Below are positions 46,030 to 57,952 of a stretch of DNA of 64,000 nt, piece by piece. The translations under genes were made by a program, and so were the position numbers. This DNA comes from Axinella damicornis. Taxonomy: Eukaryota > Porifera > Demospongiae > Axinellida > Axinellidae. How positions within the stretch are numbered: the stretch's first letter is position 1; each line of letters starts with the position of its first letter. Under the pieces are notes generated by a model, which did not search any database, was not told where the DNA came from, and was given only the letters and a program-made list of their open reading frames with translations. The stretch is taken from positions 9,458,993 to 9,522,992 of the forward strand of contig OZ007510.1 in assembly GCA_963931865.1 (NCBI GenBank), given 5' to 3'.

Positions 46030-49000
46030 TCACTGTGGTGGTGAGATGATGGGGAGGACGTGGAGCTTCCAGTAGTGGTCCCAGCGTAAGCTCTGGAAGG
46101 AGGAGAGGTTGTCTCGGAACCTCTGCAGGTAGTAGTTCTTCATCCTTGAGGGAAACCCCTGGCTCAGGACCTGCAGCCGGAGTAGGAAAGCAAAGTGGTA
46201 TACTAATCCACACGCCACTGGCTAGGGAGGCACTACTTTATGCAATGGGTGGACTAATAGCAACTCAGTATTAGCCTCGTTCCCACGCGGCCTGGGAACG
46301 AGGCTACTCAGTATCATAAAAGTAGCCTGAAAAGAGATAACGGATGCAGTTTCCGTGACAACCAGAAGGATGTCTTTCTGAGTGCAAATGCATCAATCAA
46401 TCAACCAATCAGGTCTCATGTAGCACTTAGCTCAGTGAGCACATAATACGGATAATCTGAGCGTACATTACATTAGTACTGGAATGACAATATGGGTGGT
46501 CACACCTGCAATTGATCAGCCAGTTCCTTGTAGTCATTGAAGGTCAACCCGTTGTGTTCATGTCTCAGTAGCTCATGCAGACTGCATTAGAGGGAGAAAG
46601 TCACAATTGCAGCTGGCTGTGAGCAGATGTGGATGGCGGGTTATTTAAAGGGGGTAAGCATGTGTGTTTGTCATTCTCTCTGCAATTCCAGCCTTATGCA
46701 ACTTGCACCCTCATAGCCACCTGACCTGACAAAGTGTACAGTCTAACCACTACCTGACCACAACATGGCGTGTAGCTACACCGTGTTAGGATGAGATGAA
46801 TTTCTACTAGACACATTCACACTCAGGATGCATCTAGCAGGAAGAGGCGGTTGCATAAACCAAGCACTCAGTGGGCAACTTCCTTCTGACACTCCAGGCT
46901 CTGAATACCAGGCTATTCAAGAGAGAGAGAATCAGTTGGAATTCGGCTGAGGCCTCCGCACAATGCTGCTATATGCAGCTTGTGTGCTGCTCCTCTGCCG
47001 TGGGCCCAGTGGCTTAGTGGTAAGAGCATCTGACTAGTATCCAGAAGGTCTTGGGTTCAAATCCCAGCTGGTTCCAGGTGGATACAATCTCTCTCTCTCT
47101 CTCTGTCTCTCATCGCTAACAATGGTAACAAAAAACATGAGCCTACTGACTTTTCAGATAGTGCAACAGTACTGTTGTCCACTCATGGAAACCTACCAGT
47201 TGAAATTCACTGCACACACTGGGAGGCCACTGCCAAACATGTCCACCACCTTCATGGGCAGGTCCAGCCCTGAAGAAGACTTATGGAGACATACCCCCAG
47301 GTCTGCTGATCCTAAGAGCATTGAGCAAACACATACCACTAGAACTTGTGTACCCGGAATAATGATTTTGGTATTCCTGTATGCCTATGATGGTTTTCAT
47401 GTATTGATACGATACAGTGAGGCACAGTTGAGGGAGGGAGTGAAGGAGGGAGAGAGGAAGGGAGGGAGGGGAGGGAGTGAAGGAGGGAGGGAATGAAGGA
47501 GGGAGGGGGGAGGGAGGGAGGGAGGGAGGGAGGGAGGGAGGGAGGGAGGGAGGGAGGGAGGGAGGGAGGGAGGGAGGGAGGGAGGGAGGGAGGGAGGGAG
47601 GGAGGGAGGGAGGGAGGGAGAGTGTCGGAGGATCAAAGGGCTCTGTATCAAGTTATAGCAATCTCCATAGTGTGGGGCTTACTAGTGCATATGTAGTTCA
47701 GCAGTCACAACATTAAGTGCATATAGTGACGTGAAGTACAACAGTCTCCCCTCAGACACCCAAAAGTGTGAGGCTTGCCCCAATAATGATTGCATGCCAG
47801 CATCAATAGCTTACAAGTGCACCATACATACATACCCACCCACCCACCCTCCCTCCCTCCCTCCCTCCCTCCCTCCCTCCCTCCCTCCCTCCCTCCCTCC
47901 CTCCCTCCCTCCCTCCCTCTTGTCACTGGCTCGCACTTGCAGTGGGAATTGGTTACTCATGGTCATAGTTATGTCATGTATAATATCATACCCAGTAACA
48001 GTGGGTAGTCCTCGGCTGATAACCACAGGGTGTGTATTGTAACATGGGAGAGGTTTTTCTGAGCAATGATTTCCTTGTAGTGCTCCTTCAGAGGACCTTT
48101 GCCTAGAGATGGAGAAGGGGAGGGAGGAGGAGAAGGGGAGGGAGGAGGAAAAGGGGAGGAGAAAGGGAGTGAGGAGAAGAGAGTGAGGAGGAGTGAGGGG
48201 AGAGGAGAAGGAGAGTGAGGAGGGGAAGGGGAGTGCGGAGGAGAAGGGGAGTGAGGAGGGGAAGACAAGGGGAGTGAGGAGGAGAAGGGGGAAGAGGAGT
48301 GAGGAGGAGCAGGGGAGTGAGGAGGAGAAGTGGAGCGGAAGCGGAGAAGGGGAGTGAGGAGGAGAAGGGGAGGGAGGAGGAGAAGGAAGAGGGCAGAGGT
48401 AGAGAAGGGGTGAGGAGAAGGGGAGGAGAAGGGGAGGAGAAGGGAAGTGAGGATGAGAAGGGGAGTGAGGAGGAGTGAGGAGGGGAAGGGGAGTGAGGAG
48501 GAGAAGGAGAGTGAGGAGGAGTGAGGGGGAGAAGTGGAGTGAGGAGGAGAAGGAGAGTGAGGAGGAGTGAGGGAGGAGAAGGGGAGTGAGGAGGAGAAGG
48601 AGAGTGAGGAGGGGAAGGGGAGGGAGGAGGGAAGGGGAGTGAGGAGGAGAAGGGGAGTGAGGAGGGGAGGGGGAGGGAAGAGAAGGGGAGTGAAGAGGGA
48701 AGACAAGCGGAGTGAGGAGGAGAGGGGAGTGAGGAGGGGAAGGGGATGAGGGGAAGGGAGATGTGCAAATGGTAGTGTTTGTACATGCACATGTAGGTAT
48801 GACATGCAAGTATGGACCTTGCCAATGGGGGTGATCAATTTACAAGAAAGCTAACCCTTTACACTAAAGACTTCCTGCCTGACCGTGACTATAGTGAAAT
48901 CTCACAATCTGTGAATTCCCATCCAAGTGATTACAGTGAAGTACGGTGCCTGAACGTTTACGTACACCACCGACAACGCCATTAACATTGAGAGCATGGA

Positions 49001-52000
49001 AATATCAGCCAACACTCTTTGGTGTTAGTTGCGGGTGACCTATATCTCAGTTACTACCCACCTGTAATAACACACATGATCTTTGGAAGCCCATCTGTTT
49101 CACTCCTGGAGACCTTTTCATCATAAACTGGAGGGAAGGAATAAAGCCAAGGATGTTCATGACAGCCTTCACGAGCCTCATGCAGGTATCTAGTCTCGGT
49201 ACCAGACCCTCATATGAGGGCCTGGTACCGAGACTAGCAGGTATCGCACTATAATCCTAATGTTGCATATCTGCGCAGAGATTTTATGATGTCACTTTGG
49301 CAATGTCCTTTGCTGGTAGCTTGTGTGAGCAAAAAAGAGCAGGACAGAGGGAGGTGGATGGCATGGGCGTGTCTGGGTTCAGCTGTAGAAAGGCCTTGGT
49401 TGGCACTGGGTGGGTCAATTCTCTCCTCCTTTGGGCTTAGAAAACAGTCTTCTGGCCTTTTGGGGACTGCATTTCTGGCAGTCAAGCTTTACAGGTGGTA
49501 CCGTCAAGAGCCATGACTATTGAAAGCTTGCTAATGTGCAAGTGTGGGTAGTTTGAGTGTCAAAACCCAAGTGAAACGGAGTATGTACATTACGTTTTAA
49601 GGGGTCGATAGGCTTAAAGTGACCTCAAACAAATAGAATTCAACCAAGTACCTGTTAAGTCTACAAGTCTACCTGCTCCATTGAACATTCAGTTAACAAG
49701 GAATGACAATTGAACCTACCAATTAAACCTGCAGACAATTGCATATAATTCCGTTAGGTTTAAGTACCCACACACCTTCAAGTGCTTGTAGCAATATGCC
49801 GAAGTCTTCATCCTCTATACCAACAGAGAGAATAGGATAATGATAATTGTTTGAGTAGTCTAATGAACCCGACCACTTTATCTTGTTCACTGGAACCCCG
49901 CCCCCAACTTCCAGTAAGCAAGAGAAATTAGTCTTGCTTGGCAGACTATGCAACAAGTCACAATGATTCTTACATGTTGCCTCCTCTACATACTCGTTTA
50001 GTAGTCACACAATTACTCGAGAGAGTGCACCAAAATTGTAGCCAGAGGGCATCATAAATTGTAAGTGGCCGCCAGACATGCCAACCAAGGTCAAGATCAC
50101 CCTGGTAACGAGTGCCAGTGTCCTTGGCTACATCTCATTTTGTTAGTAATGTTTAAATAACTGCTGTATGAGCACTGACATTGTTTGCTAGGATGGTGTT
50201 GTTATGCCTGAGCACCAGAAGTGGTACTAGTTCAGTGGTTGCACAGAATGACATACGAAGAAGAATGCTTCAGTGTGGCCTCATTCCCAGTCCTTCTCAC
50301 CCCAGCGTTTGTTGCTTGCAGTACTAATGTGGGGAAGGTTCATCGGTCCAGGCCTTCTCACCCCAGCGTTTGTTGCTTGCAGTACTAATGTGGGAAGGCT
50401 CACCGGTCCAGCTTGTGCTGCTGATGACCAGGAAAGGCCTCTCCTTCCGCAGGCGGATCTTTCCCTCATGGGTGCACTCTGTGAACAAGGTCACTGACTT
50501 CCTGCAGGAGAGAGCACATTCTGGAGCTACTCACCCGCTAATGGACATTTCAACAGAGTGTCAACCTCAGCTCCACCACTGCAACAGCTAGTCTTGTTGC
50601 AAGCCATTCCAACTGGCAGTTTGATCGCTTGACACTATGATGCAGCGTACTAAGTACTTGAACGGGTAGCCATGTTTCTTTTCTCCTGCTCAAGGCTGCC
50701 CACACGTCCACTTTGTGCCTACTCTGATGCAATGCAGTCGAGTGTACTGGTCTCAGTACCAGACCCTAGTGTACTGGTCTCAGTACCAGACCCTAGTGTA
50801 CTGGTCTCAGTGTCAGACCCTAGTGTACTGGTCTCAGTGTCAGACCCTAGTGTACTGGTCTCAGTGTCAGACCCTAGTGTACTGGTCTCAGTACCAGACC
50901 CTAGTGTACTGGTCTCAGTACCAGACCCTAGTGTACTGGTCTCAGTACCAGACCCTAGTGTACTGGTCTCAGTGCCAGACCTTAGTGTACTGGTCTCAGT
51001 GTCAGACCCTAGTGTACTGGTCTCAGTGTCAGACCCTAGTGTACTGGTCTCAGTACCAGACCCTAGTGTACTGGTCTCAGTACCAGACCCTAGTGTACTG
51101 GTCTCAGTACCAGACCCTAGTGTACTGGTCTCAGTACCAGACCCTAGTGTACTGGTCTCAGTACCAGACCTTAGTGTACTGGTCTCAGTACCAGACCCTA
51201 GTGTACTGGTCTCAGTACCAGACCCTAGTGTACTGGTCTCAGTACCAGACCCTAGTGTACTGGTCTCAGTACCAGACCCTAGTGTACTGGTCTCAGTACC
51301 AGACCCTAGTGTACTGGTCTCAGTACCAGACCCTAGCTAGTGTACTGGTCTCAGTACCAGACCCTAGTGTACTGGTCTCAGTACCAGACCCTAGTGTACT
51401 GGTCTCAGTACCAGACCCTAGTGTACTGGTCTCAGTACCAGACCCTAGTGTACTGGTCTCAGTACCAGACCCTAGTGTACTGGTCTCAGTACCAGACCCT
51501 AGTGTACTGGTCTCAGTACCAGACCCTAGCTAGTGTACTGGTCTCAGTACCAGACCCTAGCTAGTGTACTGGTCTCAGTACCAGACCCTAGCTAGTGTAC
51601 TGGTCTCAGTACCAGACCCTAGTGTACTGGTCTCAGTACCAGACCCTAGTGTACTGGTCTCAGTACCAGACCCTAGCTAGTGTACTGATCTCAGTACCAG
51701 ACCCTAGTGTACTGGTCTCAGTACCAGACCCTAGTGTACTGGTCTCAGTACCAGACCCTAGCTAGTGTACTGGTCTCAGTACCAGACCCTAGTGTACTGG
51801 TCTCAGTACCAGACCCTAGCTAGTGTACTGATCTCAGTACCAGACCCTAGTGTACTGGTCTCAGTACCAGACCTTAGTGTACTGGTCTCAGTACCAGACC
51901 CTAGCTAGTGTACTGGTCTCAGTACCAGACCTTAGTGTACTGGTCTCAGTACCAGACCCTAGTGTACTGGTCTCAGTACCAGACCCTAGTGTACTGGTCT

Positions 52001-55000
52001 CAGTACCAGACCCTAGTGTACTGGTCTCAGTACCAGACCTTAGTGTACTGGTCTCAGTACCAGACCCTAGTGTACTGGTCTCAGTACCAGACCCTAGCTA
52101 GTGTACTGGTCTCAGTACCAGACCCTAGTGTACTGGTCTCAGTACCAGACCCTCACAGCTTCAGGCCTCCATACTTATCTAATGATGCAAGCAATCTAAA
52201 ACCGGAGATAGGGATACACCATGGTCATACCCGTGGTGGTCATAGTACCATGGTCGTATCACAGACATACCCATGGTCATACCCGTAGTTGTACTGCGGT
52301 CGTACCTCATGATTTAGCCTCGTTCCCAGGCCACGTGGGAACGAGTCTACCCATGATTGCACATGTACACATCAAATGCAATTGACACCTGATGTAGATC
52401 ACTAACATCAGTGACACACTCACAGCTGATCGTAGGCATTAGCTGAGGGAGGCGCCTCGAAGACTGGTTCCGTCTTTGCTAATTTCTGGAATAGCTGTGT
52501 AAGAAGATACATGCCCCTTATAACATCTTCCTAGTGTCTCCATGGGATAGCATACGTGATTAACACTTGCATGACGCAGGTATAAGACTGAAAGCAGCAT
52601 TGACTGCACGGACACTAGCCTTGTTCCCAGGCCATTCCCACCACCAGTATTTGCAGTAGACTGGCGGTGGGAATGAGGCTACATGGACACTATGCAGTCC
52701 TGTAGATGATAGCCTCTGCTCAGGTTTTTGAAGCTAGCTGCCAGTCAGATCATTTAACATACCCCATTTCACTCCAGGTTTGTCCCAAATACCAGCACCA
52801 CTATAATACCTGCGGTATGTAGTTACTGGCTACTGGAGTTGAGTAGTGCACGCTACCTTGTGTCGCTTTTCAACAGAAGTGGGATGGAACATCTTAGGAG
52901 GGCGGTCGTAGAGGATAATGGCACTGTACAAGGGGAGTAGAAGGTATTGATCACGGTACGCATCAACTAGAAACAGGTGCCGGAGGAGCCTGCAACTGTA
53001 CACATGGCATGACAAGTACCTACCCGATCCCCAGAGTCTTAGCTAGGTCTTTCTTCATGGCTTGGGACACACAGAGGTTGGCGTCAGCGAATCCACATAA
53101 CAGCTTCTCGTACCTAATGAAGGAACAACGTCACATGATTGACATTACCAGGGCATGTGGTCAGAATTTACATCAGACAACTATTGCACACTGACAGTGT
53201 ACATATGGGATGGCAGGTACGCACACTTTAGAGAACTGCACCAGGGCATGTTCCTTCCCGAGGGAGAGGGCCAGAATGGTGTGACCGTAGTTGTGGTAGT
53301 CCACTATCAGCTTGCTGCCACGCAGCAGGCATACCACTATCACCACAAATAGTACTGGGATCGCAGGAGGGTTCTAAATGAAGACGCACAGCATGTGTGA
53401 ATGTGTACAAGCGTGTGTGTGCACACGGAGGAAAGAGAGATTACATACACAAGGAACTAGAGCTACTCTTGGAATAACGGTTAGATTACCTAATTCTTGA
53501 GGGAAAGGATGTCTGACCAGCTACTTGACGTACACATGCATGCTAGAGGCCACTATATTGACACAGGTATCAATATAGGGATTGTTTGACGTGTAACTTT
53601 AACTGACCTGCATTAGGACATGAGACGGCTTCTTTGTGTGGAGGAGTATGACCCAGAAGAGGTTTGCAGTTTGGTACATCACCTTCAAGACATAGCGCAG
53701 GATCGTGGGTAGACCTACAGTACGGACAACAGTGGTCTCGATAACATCCAGTAAACAGACGTCTTATGGTCAACAGCATGTAACAGGGCAAATATATCAG
53801 AATGTCAAGATATTACACCCACACATTCAGATACCAGCTTTTGAGCGACTGACATGATGTAATCTAGCGCTATGCAGCTGGTGCATCGATTGTGTCATCT
53901 GGAAATCTGGTACAGCCTAAAATTTCAACGACTGTTAATTTGTATGCATACACTTTGTACGTCATGATATAACATTCATGTCTGAATTCAGAAGTACGAA
54001 TATTTTAGGAAGTGGTTATTGGTCTGGCAGGAAGTACATACTTCTGAGTGTAAGTAATGGACACACAAGCACATTCAACACTGGCCTGACCTGACCCTAA
54101 CGTACCCTAACGTACCATTGCCCTACTTCCTGCCGGACCAATAACCACTTCGTACTTTAGCTAGCTCTAATCCCTACCTCTCAGGGAGGAAGGTGGCTCA
54201 GAGAGGACATGGTGAGTGAGTCGTTGGCTTTTTCTGAGGCCATTGATCAGTGGAGAACCTTGACAGTGATGGTGCACAGGAAGAGACGGAGGGTCAAAGG
54301 ACAAAGTACAGTACAGAGTTCACTCCACAGTCAATTTATGGGAACATGATAGGAACATGAACGTTATGAAAACGGGCCGTCTGTTAGTCTCGTTCCCAGA
54401 CCCCCTCGGGTCTGGGAACGAGACTAGCCGTCTGCATGACCGGCTTGATCTCTCTGTAAGGACATTAGTTAATAATGATGGTGGTCCCTGGTAAGAATTT
54501 TAACTTACAGCAGTATTTCAAAGTTACGCTGTTACCAGTATGGGTGGTGACCAAGATGGCAGGTGTGGTACCATATTGCAACGGTAAGCCAGTAAGCAAT
54601 TGAAGGGCTAAGAATCCAACCAAAATCAAGCACAAAATATTGTAGCAATTGCTGTGAGGAGATTATAATACAACTTGGTTCTATACCTGATTATCCCACT
54701 GGTACCTCTATAACCTTAGTCTCACGCGTATGAGGGTCTGGGAACGAGACTACTATGACTTCTGATAGAACACGTGGGCTCTCGGACTATACACACGCTC
54801 GTAACAAATGGAATTTGCAATCCTGGCCACCAATGGCAGTCATTGTCCACTGATAAATTTACAGTTCTTCAACAGTGAAGAATGTTGATTGGCCAAAATC
54901 AGGGAAACATCAGTGGCGATAGTACGAAATCTATAGGATTATTATTCTGGGCTAAACAACGTCGGCCCTAGCATACCTCCATATGCTACAAGGTCGACAT

Positions 55001-55196
55001 TGTAGTCTAGCTGCACGAGGGACAAGCAATGGTACTGCATGCGTGGGGACCTTCCTGCATCCCCCAGCACCACCACCTGCAACTGCGACTGTCCAGAACT
55101 CTCCCGCCACCAGATTCCAGCCAGGATGAGCAGTGAAAGCACCGCCGAGGCGAGGATGAACACCACGCAGAACACGCAAGACAGGGTGTCCACCAT
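46030..55196 (-). CDS. ALG1: Chitobiosyldiphosphodolichol beta-mannosyltransferase
   Basis: Fourteen exons join in phase to give 476 residues (human 464): 54977-55196, 54178-54258, 53608-53714, 53225-53373, 53024-53113, 52857-52923, 52424-52494, 50404-50501, 49776-49814, 49062-49127, 47992-48102, 47197-47311, 46506-46581, 46030-46170. It adds the first mannose from GDP-Man to GlcNAc2-PP-dolichol on the cytosolic face of the ER. An N-terminal anchor (about residues 6-28) precedes the GT33 domain. Recognisable blocks are [92 protein letters not shown] and [16 protein letters not shown], with GLPVCAV and CLHEL. All key motifs are intact. Intron 4 uses the weaker donor GTGCGT. Introns 7, 10 and 11 carry large repeat arrays. 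Confidence 0.97.
46272..46306. repeat. Minimal hairpin element, 35 bp
   Basis: TAGCCTCGTTCCC, 9 bp, then GGGAACGAGGCTA. One of the shortest members of the family; in ALG1 intron 13. Confidence 0.9.
47002..47074 (+). repeat. tRNA-like sequence, probably a SINE head
   Basis: Has an A box (TGGCTTAGTGG) and B box (GGTTCAAATCC) with a foldable D arm, anticodon arm (loop CTAGTAT, nominal AGT) and T arm. The acceptor stem has two mismatches and the anticodon stem one, and a (CT)n tail follows at about 47090. It is antisense inside ALG1 intron 12. A functional tRNA-Thr is less likely than a tRNA-derived SINE or pseudogene. Confidence 0.6.
47440..47622 (+). repeat. (GGGA)n tetranucleotide array
   Basis: About 180 bp of GGGAGGGA, degenerate at the left. 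On the ALG1 sense strand it reads (CCCT)n and lies about 130 bp upstream of exon 12. Confidence 0.96.
47836..47919 (+). repeat. (CCCT)n tetranucleotide array, inverted relative to 47440-47622
   Basis: About 80 bp of CCCTCCCT. It is the reverse complement of the neighbouring array in the same ALG1 intron (11), separated by about 215 bp. Confidence 0.95.
48109..48760. repeat. Purine/pyrimidine minisatellite abutting ALG1 exon 11
   Basis: About 650 bp of GGAGGAGAAGGGGAGTGA-like units. On the ALG1 sense strand it is a pyrimidine tract ending in CCATCTCTAG at the acceptor of exon 11 (48102). Long open frames here are compositional. Confidence 0.95.
49191..49236. repeat. Hairpin element, 46 bp
   Basis: TAGTCTCGGTACCAGACCCT with its complement around a CATATG centre. 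In ALG1 intron 9. The GGTACCAGACCCT arm matches the 27-bp array at 50741-52153. Confidence 0.92.
50291..50411. repeat. 60-bp duplication of ALG1 exon 8 end and donor
   Basis: Two tandem copies of a 60-61-bp segment. The copy at 50352-50411 contains the end of exon 8 and its donor (on the minus strand ACCG|GTGAGCC). In the copy at 50291-50351, which is downstream in the intron, the same place reads ACCGATGAACC, so the GT is lost. Confidence 0.85.
50741..52153. repeat. 27-bp minisatellite of hairpin-family motif, about 52 copies
   Basis: Unit begins AGTGTACTGGTCTCAGTACC and ends AGACCCT; a minority have GTGTCAGACC or an extra AGCT. Each unit can fold as CTGGT-loop-ACCAG. The GTCTCAGTACCAGACCCT core closely matches the arm of the short hairpin elements. 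In ALG1 intron 7. Homogeneous, implying recent expansion. Not coding. Confidence 0.97.
52315..52349. repeat. Minimal hairpin element, 35 bp
   Basis: TAGCCTCGTTCCCAGG, then CCACGTGG as centre, then GGAACGAGTCTA. In ALG1 intron 7, beside the 27-bp array. A related copy lies at about 52616-52682. Confidence 0.85.
54385..54426. repeat. Hairpin element, 42 bp
   Basis: TAGTCTCGTTCCCAGACCCC and an exact complement around the centre. In ALG1 intron 1. A partial copy is at about 54717-54752. Confidence 0.92.
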
Positions 55197-55697
55197 TTCG
55201 AGATAGGAAGCCAGTGATCATGCGTATGCGGATTATTGAGAGGAAATCCTGTAATCTCGGACATTATTACGTAAGCGGCGACAATGTCAGGGGGCGAAGT
55301 ACAAGTGTCAACTGTTTGTTCGTGGTCCTTCACTTTCTGCTCGTGTGTCCTTAGATACCGGCGTCATTGTTTCTGGAACTAAGGTAAGGATAGAAGCGGG
55401 TGTACATGTTTGAGAGACGAGTACTAGAGTAGTGAACTGCACAGCTCAGCTATAATTTAGAGTCGTGACAGTAATTGAGTATGCTTATGTGGTCGTCATA
55501 AAAGTGTTGGTGTACGTAAGCGTGAGAAGGAGAAGGTCGGACGCCCGTCCTTATCACAATTGTCGTTCTCGTTGGAAGTACCTGGTAGTGGTGCGTTTTA
55601 TGACAGCCTTCACTGTTTCAGCATTGCGTATCCTAATTAGAGCACCTCTCAATGGCTGTGCATCTAACAGTATAAAATTTGTTCTACAGGTGCAGGC
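55197..55697. promoter_or_regulatory. Putative bidirectional promoter, ALG1 / FBXW7
   Basis: Divergent start codons are 501 bp apart. On the FBXW7 side a likely non-coding first exon ends near 55383 (CTAAG|GTAAGG) and the coding exon opens after TTCTACAG at about 55688, so the core promoter is probably within 55197-55350. No TATA box evident. Confidence 0.5.
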
Positions 55698-57914
55698 ATG
55701 CAGGACATGGGTAATGACTCGGTGCAACCAACTGGTCCAGGGCTATATGAGAGCTTGCTATCACCCTGCAGTCCTGCAAGCCCGATTGTCGGAAAGGTAT
55801 GTGTAACAGTTAGTATCATTCCTGTGGTTTCACAGTACAGCACAAAGGGGAGGCAGGTACATTTTATCGCATGTACATCCTCATAGAGGTGATGTCAGGG
55901 TAGACATATAGTCCGCTGTTGTAGTTAAGTAAAATAGTGAAATGAAATTCCACACCCAGTATCAATCAATTGTATAGCTGCGTTGTTTATAATCACTCAG
56001 TTTCGTCCCCACACCGGATTGCCTATTTCTAGACTGCATCCCACTTCACCAGTAATGACAAAGCAACGCAGACACAGAGAAATACGCTGATTATGCAAGT
56101 CTACAGACTACACAGCCAAAAACATTCACACTAGTACAACTTGTGTACGTTTGTAGGGTCTTATTCAGCAAACATTAGGTACTTTGCTTGGATACATGTA
56201 ACATGATAGTAGACGTTCTGTGGTCTACTGAGTGTTATGTGCATCACCAAACGGGCATCTCTCTTCATGAGTAACTATTAGGCCCAGTGGAGGATCGGGA
56301 CATGAGCCGTCAGTCTTCCTTAGTTACACCCGCTGAATAGGGATTCCTCAGGCTGTATGGTGACATTGAACAGTGACTGTCAGGGGGAATTCCCAGGTGG
56401 TATGGTGACATTGAATGTTGACTCTCAAGGGGAATTCCCAGTCTGTATGGTGACAGTGAATGTTGACTCTCAGGGAATGTGTGTGGTGACATTGAATGTT
56501 GACTCTCAGAGGGAATTCCCAGGCTGTATACTGACATTGAATGTTGACTCTCAGAGGGAATTCCCAGGCTGTATGGTGACATTGAATGTTGACTCTTGGG
56601 GGGAATTCCCAGGCTGTATGTTGACATTGAATGTTGACTCTCAGAGGGAATTCCCAGGCTGTATACTGACATTGAATGTTGACTCTCAGAGGGAATTCCC
56701 AGGCTGTATGGTGACATTGAATGTTGACTCTCAGGGGGAATTCCCAGGCTGTATGAACGTTGACTCTCAGGGGGAATTCCCAGGCTGTATAGTGACATTG
56801 AATGTTGACTCTCAAGGGGAATTCCCAGGCTGTATGGTGACATTGAATGGGGACTGTCAAGGGGAATTCCCAGGCTGTATAGTGACATTGAATGTTGACT
56901 CTCAGGGGGAATTCCCAAGCTGTATGGTGACATTGAATGGTGACTGTCAGGCCCAGGCTGTGAGCTGGTACTGGGAGTACCACCATGGCTGTACTGGTGG
57001 TGTGCAAGGGCTGTTGGAGGTGTGTATGAGTAGCTAATAGTCATGTTGGGGCCCCAATAGAAAGAATATGGTCAATAGTCATTCAGTCTACTCCCAAAGG
57101 ATTTTGACTGACTGGAGATGGGAAATGGTACTGCAGCCAATAGTAGCGCCTACCAGTTACATCAACATTACAAGGTGATAATATGGACAAAGCACCTTCA
57201 GAATTTTGGCTCTATGAAGATGCAAAAGGGCCATAGGTGGCATCCAGCCAGTTTGTGCATGTTGTAATGGGTATCTTGTTGTGGAAAGATCCACTCCTTC
57301 GTGAGACTTCCTTCCAGCTGCTTTCCAACCTTAGGAAGTGGTCGCTACTACTAGCTTGGTCAGCTGCTGTCTGGTTGAGCCTCCTGAAGGGAAGATGATG
57401 CACAGTTTCTGCAAGAGCAACTGTAGTGTGCACAGAAGATCAATTTTTCAACCTGCCACATTGGACACCCGCCTGTACATCAACGAGACCTGTACGGAAC
57501 ACTTCACCATCACTACCCTTTCAGAATTTCCGTCTTTGTGATGCTTGAAACCCGTTTGTTATTATCCACCTTGTGGATGAAGCTAGCCTCGTTCTCAGGC
57601 CTCCACGCCTGGGAATGAGGCTAGATGAAGCATTGCAAACCAGCCTGCAATCAGAGAGCAGGATTCAGGTGGTAACCAGACACCATCAGCACCATACGCT
57701 TTCAACTTCCTGATACACTCTTTCACTTTAACACACTTTCACTTTAACACAACAAGAAAGGAAAGACTCATGATCTTGAATTTGTCTCTTTAGCCTTGTC
57801 ACCCTAAGTAAAAGCATGAGTTGTATAAGTTGTCCCTTCCCAGCTGCCAGGCCCTTGTTGTTCTTCAGATTTGCAGATATGGACCTGGTATCAACAGCTG
57901 ATATTGCATGGAAG

Positions 57915-57952
<38 letters not shown>

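Noticed and set aside
47811..48838. 332-residue Ser/Pro-rich frame on the minus strand
   Set aside because: Polypyrimidine minisatellite upstream of ALG1 exon 11; the only real coding part is the exon itself (47992-48102).
50672..52288. 272- and 222-residue repetitive frames ([18 protein letters not shown])
   Set aside because: Artefact of a 27-bp stop-free unit inside ALG1 intron 7; no start context, and several registers are open at once.
56310..57044. 240-residue repetitive frames on both strands
   Set aside because: 45-bp tandem repeat in FBXW7 intron 1; multiple-of-three unit without stops.
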